Below, piece after piece: positions 43,842-53,423 of a stretch of 62,200 nt of DNA. The notes beneath the pieces were generated by a model that had not been told where the DNA came from, ran no database searches, and was given only the letters and a program-made list of their open reading frames with translations. The stretch is from Anaerolineales bacterium (GTDB lineage: Bacteria > Chloroflexota > Anaerolineae > 4572-78 > NAK82). How positions within the stretch are numbered: the stretch's first letter is position 1; each line of letters starts with the position of its first letter. The DNA lies in the NCBI GenBank assembly GCA_020343875.1, contig CP070811.1:3418419-3480618 (forward strand). Direction: 5' to 3'. The position numbers and the translations under genes were made by a program.

Positions 43842-44939
43842 CTACTCTCTTAGCAAGAGGGTGCTCTCGGGAGCCCAGGCCACGTAAACCTGGTCGCCCC
43901 GGTCTCCAGAATAGGCTCGTTGATCTGGCGTGGAGATGCGATTTTGTTGGCGTACCCGGATCTTGATGCCCTCTGCCACGGAGACTTGGAAGTGGGTGTC
44001 GGTGCCGATATACACTACCTCCTGGATAATGCCAGCCAGGCAGTTGGCAGGTGGGGGAGGTGGCTCATTCAGCAGGCGGATTTTTTCGGGCCGGATGGCC
44101 ACTGTTATTTGCGTATCGGCCTTGCCTTCCGCGTCGACCGGCACTTGGATCTTCAGATCCGGCCCGATCAACACGGTGACACGCCCGTTTTCTTGTGCGA
44201 TGACCTGCCCCTCGAGGAAATTGGTCTCGCCGATGAAGTCGGCCACGAAGCGGCAATTGGGCCGCTCGTAAATCTGGGTTGGGGTGCCAATTTGCAGGAC
44301 TATCCCCTCGTGCATCACCGCAATGCGGTCAGACATGGTCAGGGCTTCTTCCTGATCGTGGGTGACGTAGATGAAGGTAATGCCGACACGATCTTGCAAG
44401 TCCTTCAGTTCAAGTTGCATCTCCTTGCGCAACTTGAGATCCAAGGCGCCAAGAGGCTCATCCAAGAGCAGCACCGCCGGCCGGTTGACCAAGGCCCGCG
44501 CCAGCGCCACTCGCTGCTGCTGCCCACCAGAAAGCTGGCTGGGGCGACGATCTTCCATGCCTGGTAAGCGGGCCATCTCCAGCGCCCCGGTTACCCGTTG
44601 CTTGATCTCGGCCCGGGGGACCCGCTTCATTTGGAGTCCAAAGGCTACGTTTTGAGCAACCGTCATATGGGGGAAAAGAGCGTAGTTCTGAAACACCATG
44701 TTGGTGTTGCGCTCAAAGGCGGGAACGCCAGCCACAGGCCGGTTGGCGATGAACACTTCTCCTTCAGTAGGCTGTTCAAAGCCAGCGATCATACGCAGGG
44801 TGGTCGTTTTACCGCATCCACTCGGCCCGAGCAGTGAGAAGAATTCTCCGTCGCGGATGCGCAGCGAGACGCGATCTACGGCGATCACATTGCCAAACCG
44901 CTTGATCACATCGCGTACTTCAACAGCAATGGTTTCCAA
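43842..44939 (-). CDS. potA: Polyamine ABC transporter ATP-binding protein
   Basis: A 365-residue ATPase: Walker A GPSGCGKTTT (about 38-47), signature LSGGQQQRV, Walker B VLLLDEPLGALD, then a C-terminal TOBE domain. It energises PotB/PotC. The start is TTG at 44939 with GGAGGGAAG just before it; no ATG fits the family start. It lies 57 nt after the RodZ-like gene on the same strand. Confidence 0.93.
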   Translation of the reverse strand: METIAVEVRDVIKRFGNVIAVDRVSLRIRDGEFFSLLGPSGCGKTTTLRMIAGFEQPTEGEVFIANRPVAGVPAFERNTNMVFQNYALFPHMTVAQNVAFGLQMKRVPRAEIKQRVTGALEMARLPGMEDRRPSQLSGGQQQRVALARALVNRPAVLLLDEPLGALDLKLRKEMQLELKDLQDRVGITFIYVTHDQEEALTMSDRIAVMHEGIVLQIGTPTQIYERPNCRFVADFIGETNFLEGQVIAQENGRVTVLIGPDLKIQVPVDAEGKADTQITVAIRPEKIRLLNEPPPPPANCLAGIIQEVVYIGTDTHFQVSVAEGIKIRVRQQNRISTPDQRAYSGDRGDQVYVAWAPESTLLLRE

Positions 44940-44996
44940 TCTTCCCTCCTCCCCAGACCAACGCTCCTCCAGTTGATTAGCTGCAGCTACAAAACG

Positions 44997-45836
44997 CTAA
45001 GGACTGGTGGGACTGGGACTGGGGGTGTTGTTATTCTGATCCGGGGCCGCAGCAGGAGTCTCTTCAATCTTCTCCCATATCTGGTCAACTACCTGTCCGG
45101 GTTCCCCCATCAGCCCCATGGACTCGCCATTGACGACCACCTCCACCCCTCCAGCGTTGCCAGCTCGCACGGCCACCTGGCTATCACCTGTCCAATGTCG
45201 TTGCTCGCCAGTCTGGAGTATGCCTTCAAAGGCTTTGGCTTCATCTACCAATACTTGAACCCACGACTCTTCAGTAATGACCAATTCGACGGTAACACCA
45301 GTGTAAAATAGAGGAGTAGGCGTAATAGTTGGGGTAGGGGTGTCCGTGGGTGCTGGTGTAGGTGTAGGGAGAACCAGGGCTGCTTGGCTGGTCGGCGAAG
45401 GTGGGCCAGAGGTCAATATTGTTTCCAAGGGCAACAAGTGTTGTTGGTAAACATAGTACAGGATGATACCCAGCAGCGCTGTCATCAAAAGAAAGCCGAT
45501 CAGCAAATCAGGTGAGAATCGGGAAGGGGGAGTCATAGGGATGCTCTTGAGATGCATCCTGTTTCTTTCAAAAGGCGAACGGCCCACGCCTTTATTTTGA
45601 TTAGCTTTGTCGTAAAGCTCAAGCACGTAGTTTACGTCGAGCTTCAGGGCCGAGGCGTAGTTTCGAAGGAAACCACGAGTGGTAACTTGGTTGGGGAGCT
45701 CTTGAAAGTTCTCTGCTTCCAACGCCTCCAGGTAGGCACGCTTGATGCGAGTTGATGCTTCTATTTCGTCCAGGCTTAAGCCTAGTTGTTGCCTGGATTG
45801 GCGCAACAAATCACCGAGTTGATCCAATTGGTTCAC
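44997..45836 (-). CDS. RodZ-like helix-turn-helix membrane protein
   Basis: About 280 residues: an N-terminal Cro/C1-type helix-turn-helix of the RodZ group (LGDLLRQSRQQLGLSLDEIE, IKRAYLEALE, GFLRNYASALKLD), one transmembrane helix (about 115-138), a Pro/Thr-rich linker and a C-terminal DUF4115-like beta domain (ESWVQVLVDEAKAFEGIL). RodZ links cytoskeletal MreB to cell-wall growth. The start is probably the GTG at 45836 with a weak TGGA; the upstream frame runs into a repeat. It may be cotranscribed with potABCD by position only. Confidence 0.82.
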   Translation of the reverse strand: MNQLDQLGDLLRQSRQQLGLSLDEIEASTRIKRAYLEALEAENFQELPNQVTTRGFLRNYASALKLDVNYVLELYDKANQNKGVGRSPFERNRMHLKSIPMTPPSRFSPDLLIGFLLMTALLGIILYYVYQQHLLPLETILTSGPPSPTSQAALVLPTPTPAPTDTPTPTITPTPLFYTGVTVELVITEESWVQVLVDEAKAFEGILQTGEQRHWTGDSQVAVRAGNAGGVEVVVNGESMGLMGEPGQVVDQIWEKIEETPAAAPDQNNNTPSPSPTSP

Positions 45837-45906
45837 TCCATGTGGCAAAATCGAGACTTTATGATAAAGCTGCCAGGGGCAAAAGTCAAATGCGCTAAAC
45901 TCACCT

Positions 45907-45984
45907 GGGTAGGTCCAGATTCTAGGAATTCGGGACAAACTTGGGGGATTTGCCCCTGAGCTTTCCCAATTATTGGGACGCGCC
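45907..45984. repeat. ~78-bp interspersed palindromic repeat (inverted copy)
   Basis: Reading 5'->3' this stretch matches the reverse complement of 21936-22014 along its length. It includes CGGGACAAAC, the run GGGGG, GCTTTCCCAAT (GCTTTGCCAAT in the other copy) and the terminal GGGACGCGCC (45975-45984). The other end is eroded (GGGTAGGTCC). It ends near the start of the RodZ-like gene. Confidence 0.72.
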
Positions 45985-46145
45985 CGAACAAACCATCGCC
46001 TTAGGCCTTGCTGCCTGGCAATGGTTCCTCAACTGACAGGTACTCAGCTGGCTCATTATTCTACCACATTCCCAATTGTTTCCCAACTATGTCTCTCATC
46101 ACGACATACCTCCACGCTGTCTGAGCTTTTCAGGGTGCCGTGTGC

Positions 46146-46173
46146 TTGGCAGTGCCCAGAAACAGAGTATAAT
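46146..46173 (+). promoter_or_regulatory. Sigma-70-type promoter for the GT4 gene
   Basis: TTGGCA (46146-46151), a 16-bp spacer and TATAAT (46168-46173); start near 46180, about 38 nt before the ATG. Confidence 0.6.
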
Positions 46174-46217
46174 CAGCTGGGAGGGGTCAAAATCGATGTC
46201 AGAGGTTCCCAACGACA

Positions 46218-47363
46218 ATGCACCTGGCGATTAACGGTTGGTTTTGGGATCAACCTGCCACTGGCAGTGGGCAGACGGTGCGCCATCTAGTACCCGCCCT
46301 CATTAGGCAGGAATCGGCCCTGGAAATCAGCCTGGTGGTGCCGGCTTGGATAACGAGTGAGGGGATAAATGGGCCTCTGCCCGAGCGGGTGAGGCTGTTT
46401 CCGGTCCCGTGCCGACCTGGGAATCTGGGTAAACTCTGGTTTGAGCAAAGCACGTTCCCGCGCATTTGTGGTCAGCTTGGGGCCGATCTGGCTCACGTCC
46501 CCTATTTTGCTTCCCCTCTCAGGCCTATAGTTCCCACACTGGTAACTATCCACGATCTTATTCCCATGGTATTGCCTCGCTACCGGGCAGGTGTGTGGGT
46601 CCGGCTCTACACATCCCTGGTGGCGTCAGCGGCTTCCTTCGCCCGTCTCGTCCTGACCGACTCCGAGGCCAGCAAGCGAGACATCTTGGCGCATTTGAGT
46701 CTTCCCGGCCCTCGCGTGCGGGTGATCTATCTCGCACCCGCACCACACTTCCGGCCAATCGAAGACCCCAGCGCCCTTGAAGCCATCCGCCGCAAATACG
46801 ATTTGCCCGAAAGCTTTGTCTTGTGGCTGTCCGGTTTTGATGCACGCAAGAACGCGCGGGCGCTGCTGCATGCGTACACGTGGGTCTATGATGCGCTAGG
46901 GGATGACTACCCACTAGTAATGGCGGGCAATCTTCCGGTCCGAGATAGCTCTTTCTCCCCCGATCCGCGCCGCATCGCCGCTGAATTAGGGGTGGACGAT
47001 GCAGTTCGCTTCCCCGGCTGGGTAGACGAGGTGGATAAGCCAGCCCTCTACAGCGCGGCGACCGTTTTTGTCTTCCCCTCTCGGTACGAAGGTTTTGGCC
47101 TGCCCATTTTGGAGGCCATGGCCTGCGGCACGCCCGTGGTTACCAGCAACACCACCTCTCTGCCGGAGCTAGCTGGTGTGGCCGCCTTTCAGATTGATCC
47201 AGATGATCCCCGGCGGTTGGGCGCGGCAATCATTGCCCTCTGCACTCAGGAAGACCTGCACGCAGAAATGCGCCAGAAGGGGCTAGCCCAGGCAGCCCAG
47301 TTCACCTGGGAGAAGACTGCAGGTGAGACACTGGCTGCGTATCGGCTTGTGCTGGGGTCCTAG
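46218..47363 (+). CDS. Family 4 glycosyltransferase
   Basis: A 381-residue GT-B fold enzyme that would transfer a sugar from an NDP-sugar in cell-surface or capsule synthesis. The N-terminal half has TIHDLIPMVLP and LTDSEASKRDIL. The C-terminal nucleotide-binding half has GFDARKNARALLHAY, VFVFPSRYEGFGLPILEAMACGTPVV and SNTTSLPEL, the hallmark GT4 pattern with the two glutamates. The ATG at 46218 has a weak purine-rich site. Acceptor and donor are unknown. It has its own promoter and stands alone, convergent with acnA. Confidence 0.88.
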   Translation: MHLAINGWFWDQPATGSGQTVRHLVPALIRQESALEISLVVPAWITSEGINGPLPERVRLFPVPCRPGNLGKLWFEQSTFPRICGQLGADLAHVPYFASPLRPIVPTLVTIHDLIPMVLPRYRAGVWVRLYTSLVASAASFARLVLTDSEASKRDILAHLSLPGPRVRVIYLAPAPHFRPIEDPSALEAIRRKYDLPESFVLWLSGFDARKNARALLHAYTWVYDALGDDYPLVMAGNLPVRDSSFSPDPRRIAAELGVDDAVRFPGWVDEVDKPALYSAATVFVFPSRYEGFGLPILEAMACGTPVVTSNTTSLPELAGVAAFQIDPDDPRRLGAAIIALCTQEDLHAEMRQKGLAQAAQFTWEKTAGETLAAYRLVLGS

Positions 47364-47865
47364 CCTATACCCCCAGGCATAAACTGATCGCAGGTTTGCT
47401 GGCCAAGGATTGGTAAATTCTGGCTTCTTGTGCCTCAGGAGGGGATTGGGCGACACTTTTTCCGCACACCCATGTCGCCCGGACTGACTGCCAGGGCCGG
47501 CGTGGGCCGGAGGGGCGGGCCGTGTATCTTGGCCCGCGTGACGCAGCCAGGACGCCCCTGCCGCCTGGCAAGTGCAGAGCAGATGCAAGACGGTGTTAGT
47601 TACCTTTCCTGGCTGGTGGCGTAGAAATTGAGGATACGTATGGACAGTATGAGGCTCGGCGCCCCGTGGGGGCTGAGCCGAGCCACCGCCCTCGCGGATT
47701 GTCTCCCCGGCTCTTATTGCGCCGAGCCTCACACCGATTTATGCTCATAGTATAATAAACTTGCCTCGTTGATGCTTGACGCTCGCCCAACGCCCGTCCA
47801 ACGCATGGCAGCCCCCTGAAGAGGCAATTTCCGAATGGGTCGCCAATTCTCTGTGCAGGTGCGCC
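47364..47865. other. 502-bp GC-rich convergent gap with serial hairpins
   Basis: No protein gene is evident. Several perfect stems occur in series: GGGCGACA 47448-47455 with 47473-47480; GCGGGCC 47515-47521 with 47531-47537; GCCAGG 47546-47551 with 47564-47569; and a 13-bp pair, TGAGGCTCGGCGC 47650-47662 with 47719-47731. Inside the last element GGCTCGGC (47653-47660) can pair instead with GCCGAGCC at 47677-47684. There are no T runs. The gap receives the 3' ends of the GT4 and acnA transcripts. Confidence 0.5.
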
Positions 47866-50604
47866 TTACAGGAAACTGCGCAGCACCGTCTGCAAAATGC
47901 CTCCATTGCGATAGTAATCCACCTCTACTGGTGTGTCTACACGACAGACTGTGCTGATAGTGCGTGTGTCCCCCTGAGCGTCAGTGACATCCACCCGAAT
48001 TTCCTGGAGCGGTTTCAGGTCATCGTCTACGTAGATGGTATAGGCTTCATCCCCTGTCAGGCCTAGTGTCTGGCTATTTTGTCCCTCTCGGAACTGGAGC
48101 GGCAGCACGCCCATGCCCACCAGGTTGCTGCGATGGATGCGCTCGTAGCTCTCGGCCAGCACGGCCTTGATTCCAAGCAGGAAGGTGCCCTTCGCCGCCC
48201 AATCCCGGCTGGAGCCGGTGCCATATTCCTTACCGGCCAGTACCAACAGGGATGTTCCGTCGGCCTTGTACCTTTGGGCAGCATCGTAGATGCTCATCAC
48301 CTCCCCGGTGGGCAGGTAAATAGTCCAGTTTCCTTCCGTGCCAGGTGCCAGCTGATTCTTTAACCGAATGTTGGCAAAAGTGCCGCGAGTCATAACTCGG
48401 TCATTGCCGCGCCGCGAGCCATAGCTGTTGAAATCTTTAGGCTGTATGCCCAGGCTGATCAGATACTGCCCAGCCGGGCTGTCTTTGGCGATGGCGCCGG
48501 CTGGAGAGATGTGGTCGGTGGTGACACTGTCGCCTACCTTGACCAGCACTCGCGCCCCCTGGATAGGCTGGATGGGCGGTGCCTCCCGGGTCAGGTCTAC
48601 GAAGAAGGGCGGCTCCTGGATGTAGGTTGACTCCGGATTCCATTCGTAGAGCGCTCCGCCGCTGACTGGAATAGCATTCCAGAGTTCGTTGCTGCTCTCG
48701 ATCCCTGCGTATTCCTGCCTAAAGGTGTCAGGGCTCAACACTTGTTCGATCTGTGCCGCGATTTCAGCGTGGGTGGGCCAAATATCTTTCAGGTAGATGG
48801 CCTGGCCGTCCTTTGCGAAGCCCAAAGGTTCGTCGTTCAGGTCAATGTCAACTGTGCCAGCCAGAGCATAGGCAACCACCAGCGGTGGTGAAGCCAGGTA
48901 ATTGGCTTTGACGTGGGGATGGATCCGGCCCTCAAAGTTGCGGTTGCCGCTCAATACGCCTGCCACAACCAGCTCACCACTGGTGATGGCCTCTACCACC
49001 GGCTCAGCTAGCGGGCCGCTATTCCCAATGCAAGTCGTGCAACCATAGCCGACAGCGTAGAATCCCAATTGCTCCAGGTAGGGAGTCAGGCCAGCCTTGT
49101 TTAGATACTCGGTCACCACCTTGGAGCCGGGTGCCATACTGGTTTTCACATAGGGTTTCACTTCCAGGCCACGCTCGACGGCTTTTTTGGCCAACAGGCC
49201 GGCACCCAGCATCACGGAGGGGTTGCTAGTATTGGTGCAACTGGTGATGGCTGCAATGACCACCGAGCCGTGGCCAAGTGTATCACCGCTACCGTTGGTC
49301 TTACCTGTGGATTCCCCTGGGGCTGTATCAGGGGCAATCGCTACCTTGCGGTCGAGGTTCTTATCCGATAGGGCATATCCTCGCTGATCGAGGGGTGCCT
49401 GCAACGTTTGTCGGAAGGCCTGCGGCATACGCCCCAGTGCCACCCGATCTTGCGGGCGCTTAGGTCCGGCTAGGCTGGGCTCCACGTCGCCCAAATCCTG
49501 TTCCAGGGTGTCCGTGAAGGCGGGGTCAGGACCACCATCCACCCGGAACAGGCCCTGCTCCTTGGTGTAACGTTCTACCAGAGTTACCAGCTCTTCGGGG
49601 CGGCCGGTGCGCTGCAGGTAGCGTAGAGTCTCGTTGTCCACAGGGAAGAAGCCCATGGTAGCCCCGTATTCAGGTGCCATATTGGCGATGGTGGCTCGAT
49701 CAGGCAGGGTCATATTGCTCAGGCCGGGGCCGTAGAATTCCACGAACTTGCCCACCACGCCTTTGTCCCGCAGCCGCTGGGTGATGGTCAGGACCAGGTC
49801 AGTGGCTGTGACCCCCTCACGCAGCTGGCCGGTCAGCCGGAAACCGATAACTTCCGGAGTTAACATGTAGATGGGCTGGCCTAACATAACTGCCTCGGCT
49901 TCGATGCCCCCCACACCCCAACCGACAACCCCCAGGCCGTTGATCATGGTGGTGTGGCTGTCCGTTCCCACCAAGCTGTCGGGGAAGGCGACCACCCCAT
50001 CGTCCTCCTGGCTGGTCTGCACGCCTTTGGCCATATATTCCAGGTTGACCTGGTGCACAATGCCGCTGGCAGGGGGTACGACCCGGAAGTTGGCAAAGGC
50101 CTGCTGGCCCCAGCGTAGAAATTCATAGCGCTCGCGGTTGCGCTCAAACTCGATCTCGGCGTTGCGGGAGAGGGCCATGGAGGAGCCGAACACATCTACC
50201 TGGACCGAATGGTCAATCACCAGGTCTACGGGGACGATCGGGTTGATCTTGTGTGGACTGCCTCCCAGCCTGGTCATCGCTGAACGCAGGGCAGCCAGGT
50301 CTACCACGGCCGGCACGCCAGTGAAATCTTGCATAATCACGCGGGCCGGCTTGAAAGGCAACTCCATTGGCTCAGGCGATTTGGCATTCCAGGCGGCTAG
50401 ATTTGCCACATCATCATAGGTAGCCACATAACCGTCACATTCTCGCAAGACTGCCTCCAGCAACACCTTGATAGAATAGGGCAGGCGCGAGATGGCCCCC
50501 AGGCCATCTTCTTCCAGCTTGTTCAATCGGTAGTAATAGACGGTTCCACTTCCGCTGTCAAAGGTGGCACGAGCGCCGAAAAGATCTTTTGTTTTCTCAG
50601 TCAT
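47866..50604 (-). CDS. acnA: Aconitate hydratase A
   Basis: A 912-residue enzyme that interconverts citrate and isocitrate in the TCA cycle. Iron-sulphur ligands are seen in [13 protein letters not shown] and [13 protein letters not shown], and the substrate-binding end includes [15 protein letters not shown] and [20 protein letters not shown]. The first half includes [16 protein letters not shown] and [21 protein letters not shown]. The layout is that of the bacterial AcnA/IRP family. The ATG lies 38 nt after glgP with GAGGTGATACG just before it, so the two form an operon. Confidence 0.96.
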   Translation of the reverse strand: MTEKTKDLFGARATFDSGSGTVYYYRLNKLEEDGLGAISRLPYSIKVLLEAVLRECDGYVATYDDVANLAAWNAKSPEPMELPFKPARVIMQDFTGVPAVVDLAALRSAMTRLGGSPHKINPIVPVDLVIDHSVQVDVFGSSMALSRNAEIEFERNRERYEFLRWGQQAFANFRVVPPASGIVHQVNLEYMAKGVQTSQEDDGVVAFPDSLVGTDSHTTMINGLGVVGWGVGGIEAEAVMLGQPIYMLTPEVIGFRLTGQLREGVTATDLVLTITQRLRDKGVVGKFVEFYGPGLSNMTLPDRATIANMAPEYGATMGFFPVDNETLRYLQRTGRPEELVTLVERYTKEQGLFRVDGGPDPAFTDTLEQDLGDVEPSLAGPKRPQDRVALGRMPQAFRQTLQAPLDQRGYALSDKNLDRKVAIAPDTAPGESTGKTNGSGDTLGHGSVVIAAITSCTNTSNPSVMLGAGLLAKKAVERGLEVKPYVKTSMAPGSKVVTEYLNKAGLTPYLEQLGFYAVGYGCTTCIGNSGPLAEPVVEAITSGELVVAGVLSGNRNFEGRIHPHVKANYLASPPLVVAYALAGTVDIDLNDEPLGFAKDGQAIYLKDIWPTHAEIAAQIEQVLSPDTFRQEYAGIESSNELWNAIPVSGGALYEWNPESTYIQEPPFFVDLTREAPPIQPIQGARVLVKVGDSVTTDHISPAGAIAKDSPAGQYLISLGIQPKDFNSYGSRRGNDRVMTRGTFANIRLKNQLAPGTEGNWTIYLPTGEVMSIYDAAQRYKADGTSLLVLAGKEYGTGSSRDWAAKGTFLLGIKAVLAESYERIHRSNLVGMGVLPLQFREGQNSQTLGLTGDEAYTIYVDDDLKPLQEIRVDVTDAQGDTRTISTVCRVDTPVEVDYYRNGGILQTVLRSFL

Positions 50605-50641
50605 CGTATCACCTCAATGATGATTGTTTGTTGGATGTGTC

Positions 50642-53203
50642 TTACGCCCACGTGATAAATCCCGGCAGAAACGGCGAAGCCGAGTCAGGGTGGTAAGGGA
50701 TCACGCGTACCGTGTAGCCGTGCCGACCACTCGCAAAGCAGGTGACATCGCAGGCTTCGAAGAGATAGCTGCCTGCTTCATTTTGCTCGATGGGCTGCAT
50801 GGGGGTTGCCTCAGCATGCATAAGTTCACCGGTCGCATCCACCCGGCCCAGGTAGATTTCCACCCTCACATCCTCTGGTGTCAAGGTGCCCAGGCGGACT
50901 CGTGCCCTGACGTGGAATTTATTGCCGACCTGAAGTTGGCTGAAAGGTTCAGTCTCGACTGTTTCGACGCGGACCTGAGACCAACTTTCCTGGATGCGAG
51001 TCTTCCAAGTTGCCAATGCCTTGGCTCGATTCATCCCGTCAGCCGTGAGTTGCGCATAGCGCTCCACCCCAGCCAGGTAGAAGCGCTCCGCATATTCCTG
51101 CACCATGCGGTGGGTGTTAAAGAAGTGGCATAAAGTCCCGATCGAGTCCTTCATGCGCCCGATCCAGCGACGCGGTAGCCCGTTGGTGTCACGATCGTAG
51201 AAGAGGGGAACTACATCCCGTTCCAGCAGGCCATACAGAGCTTCAGCCTCCACTTGGTCCTGGTATTCGCGGTCGTCATATGTCTCCCCTCGCCCGATGG
51301 CCCAACCCACGTCGGGCTGGTAAGCTTCATCCCACCATCCATCCAGCGTGCTGAGGTTGAGCACACCGTTAGCTGTCGCTTTCATCCCGCTGGTGCCGCT
51401 GGCCTCTCGGGGGCGGAGTGGTGTGTTTAGCCACACGTCAGCTCCCTGCACCAGATAGCGGGCAACAGCCATGTCGTAATCTTCCAGGAAGACCAGCCGG
51501 TGCCGGAATCTCTCCTGACTGGCTAGACCTACAATTTGGCGGATCAGTTCCTTGCCTGGATCGTTTCGGGGGTGAGCCTTGCCGGCAAAGATGACCTGTA
51601 CGGGGCGTTCAGGGTTGTTTAGGATGCGGGCTAGCCGATCTGGATCCCGCAGGAGTAAAGTCGCTCGCTTGTACGGCGCAAAGCGGCGGGCAAACCCGAT
51701 GGTCAAGGCTTCAGGGTCCAGCACTTCATCGGCAGCTTGGATTTGGGTCTGGGGTGCGCCGCGGTGACTGAGTTGAGCACGCAGCCGCCGGCGGGCGAAG
51801 GCCACCAGCCGCTCTCGGCGCCGTTCGTGGGTACGCCATAGCTCCTCGGCCGCAATGCGCTCGGCCCGTTGCCATACCGTCCGATCAGCCGGCTCCTCCC
51901 GCCAGCGTGGTCCCAGGTAGCGATCGTAAAGCTCCTTCATATCCCGGGAAATCCACGACTCAAAGTGGACTCCGTTGGTTACGTGGACGATGGGAATTTC
52001 GCTGTCAGGTACCCCCGGCCATAGTCCTTGCCACATCCGCCGGCTGACTTGGCCGTGTAGCCGGGCTACGCCATTGCTAGAGACGGCCATACGCAGCGCG
52101 AGGACAGTCATGCAGAAATCCTCATTGTGGTTATTGGGGTCCCGTTGGCCCAAGGCCAGGAAATCTTGGAACGTGAGTCCTAGGCTTTGGGCGTAAGCGG
52201 CGAAGTAGCGACCCATCAAGCTGGTTGGGAAGTAATCGTGTCCGGCCTCCACGGGCGTGTGGGTGGTGAAAACCAGGCTGGCCGAGGCTGCCTCTCGTGC
52301 CTCGGCAAACGAGAGATTGTGGGCTTCTATCAGTTGACGCGTCCGTTCCAGCGCCAGGAAAGCGGCGTGTCCTTCATTGATGTGGTAGATGGTCGGCTCC
52401 AGCTTGAGGGCTTTCAGAGCCTGGTATCCGCCGATACCCAGCATAATCTCCTGCCTGATACGCATCTCCAGGTCACCACCATACAGCTGATAGGTAATGT
52501 CTCGATCCTCAGGACGGTTGACCGGGAGATTGGTGTCCAGCAGATAGAGAGCGACACGGCCTACTTGGGCCTTCCACACCTGAGCGGTGACCTGGCGACC
52601 GGGGTAAGCGACGTCGACCGTGAGCGGCGTCCCGTCTGGGCCTCGTTCCAGCGTCACTGGCAAGTTGTCAAAGTCGTTGTCCTCGTAGACGTCCTGCTGC
52701 CAACCAGCTTCGTTAAGATATTGTCGCAAGTAACCCTGTCGGTAGAGAAGCCCAACGCCGATAAGCGGGATGTCCAGATCACTGGCCGACTTTAGATGGT
52801 CACCGGCCAGCGCCCCCAGTCCGCCGGCGAAGATGGACATGCACTCAGTCAAACCAAATTCGGCCGAGAAGTAGGCTACCAGCGGGCCTTCCACAGTGCC
52901 GTGGATGCGACGGAACCAGCCCGATTCGCTGGTCATATAGCCGGCAAAGCTCTGGGAGACACGCTGCAGTTGGGCCAGGAATCCTACATCGGTAGCCGCT
53001 GCCGCAAGTTGCCCCTGGTCAATGGTCCCTAACATCAGGACCGGATTATGATGGGTTGCCTCCCAAAGGTCGCTATCCAGCCTGCGGAAGAGTTCGATGG
53101 TCTCGTGGTTCCACACCCAGTGCAAGTTGTAAGCGAGTTCGCGCAAGGGCTCCAGAGGTGCAGGCAGTGATGGGACGATGGTGAAGGTGCGAATCGGTTT
53201 CAT
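50642..53203 (-). CDS. glgP: Alpha-glucan phosphorylase
   Basis: An 853-residue GT35 enzyme that releases glucose-1-phosphate from glycogen-type glucans. The N-terminal region (ELAYNLHWVWNHETIELFRRLD) marks the short, thermophile-type branch. FSAEFGLTECMSIFAGGLGALAGDH, TNGVHFESW and the PLP-lysine segment EASGTSGMKATANG are clear. About 90 C-terminal residues form an extra beta-domain (FHVRARVRLGTLTPEDVRVEIYLG), as in many members of this branch. A perfect consensus promoter lies about 110 nt upstream. It is the first gene of glgP-acnA. Confidence 0.93.
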   Translation of the reverse strand: MKPIRTFTIVPSLPAPLEPLRELAYNLHWVWNHETIELFRRLDSDLWEATHHNPVLMLGTIDQGQLAAAATDVGFLAQLQRVSQSFAGYMTSESGWFRRIHGTVEGPLVAYFSAEFGLTECMSIFAGGLGALAGDHLKSASDLDIPLIGVGLLYRQGYLRQYLNEAGWQQDVYEDNDFDNLPVTLERGPDGTPLTVDVAYPGRQVTAQVWKAQVGRVALYLLDTNLPVNRPEDRDITYQLYGGDLEMRIRQEIMLGIGGYQALKALKLEPTIYHINEGHAAFLALERTRQLIEAHNLSFAEAREAASASLVFTTHTPVEAGHDYFPTSLMGRYFAAYAQSLGLTFQDFLALGQRDPNNHNEDFCMTVLALRMAVSSNGVARLHGQVSRRMWQGLWPGVPDSEIPIVHVTNGVHFESWISRDMKELYDRYLGPRWREEPADRTVWQRAERIAAEELWRTHERRRERLVAFARRRLRAQLSHRGAPQTQIQAADEVLDPEALTIGFARRFAPYKRATLLLRDPDRLARILNNPERPVQVIFAGKAHPRNDPGKELIRQIVGLASQERFRHRLVFLEDYDMAVARYLVQGADVWLNTPLRPREASGTSGMKATANGVLNLSTLDGWWDEAYQPDVGWAIGRGETYDDREYQDQVEAEALYGLLERDVVPLFYDRDTNGLPRRWIGRMKDSIGTLCHFFNTHRMVQEYAERFYLAGVERYAQLTADGMNRAKALATWKTRIQESWSQVRVETVETEPFSQLQVGNKFHVRARVRLGTLTPEDVRVEIYLGRVDATGELMHAEATPMQPIEQNEAGSYLFEACDVTCFASGRHGYTVRVIPYHPDSASPFLPGFITWA

Positions 53204-53315
53204 CTAAGTACCTCTTTTGATGGTCCCGACGATTTCCCGGCGGGTAATCCTCGGGCACAGGTCATGGTGCGCCCACTTAACGCAGCAGGCTCCCAGTTTG
53301 ACCTTTGTTCAGTGG

Positions 53316-53344
53316 ATTATACTGACCTGGTAGGGCCTTGTCAA
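53316..53344 (-). promoter_or_regulatory. Consensus sigma-70 promoter for glgP-acnA
   Basis: Minus strand TTGACA (53344-53339), a 17-bp spacer and TATAAT (53321-53316), an exact consensus match. The leader would be about 105 nt. Confidence 0.8.
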
Positions 53345-53353
53345 CGACGAAAG

Positions 53354-53377
53354 GGGCAGGTCGTTCCAGACCTGCCC
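53354..53377 (-). terminator. Hairpin terminator after tpx
   Basis: GGGCAGGT (53354-53361) pairs perfectly with 53370-53377 around an 8-nt loop; CTTT follows on the minus strand. It insulates tpx from the glgP promoter. Confidence 0.55.
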
Positions 53378-53423
53378 TTACTGACAAATAAGCTGATAAA
53401 GATTGGAGCTTCTGAATAGCGAA

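Larger units (their letters stand above)
45837..46217. other. Divergent intergenic region with repeat and promoter
   Basis: This 381-bp gap holds a copy of the palindromic repeat (45907-45984) and a promoter for the glycosyltransferase (46146-46173). No other gene was seen. Confidence 0.6.

Noticed and set aside
44940..45836. RodZ-like gene as part of polyamine transport
   Set aside because: It is upstream of potA on the same strand with 57 nt between, but RodZ-like proteins serve cell shape; position alone does not support a transport role.
47430..47740. RNase P RNA, tmRNA, SRP RNA or 6S RNA
   Set aside because: The hairpin-rich gap was checked for GAGGAAAGTCC, ACAGAAA, GGTTCAAATCC and GGTCAGGTCCGGAAGG type signatures; none was present.
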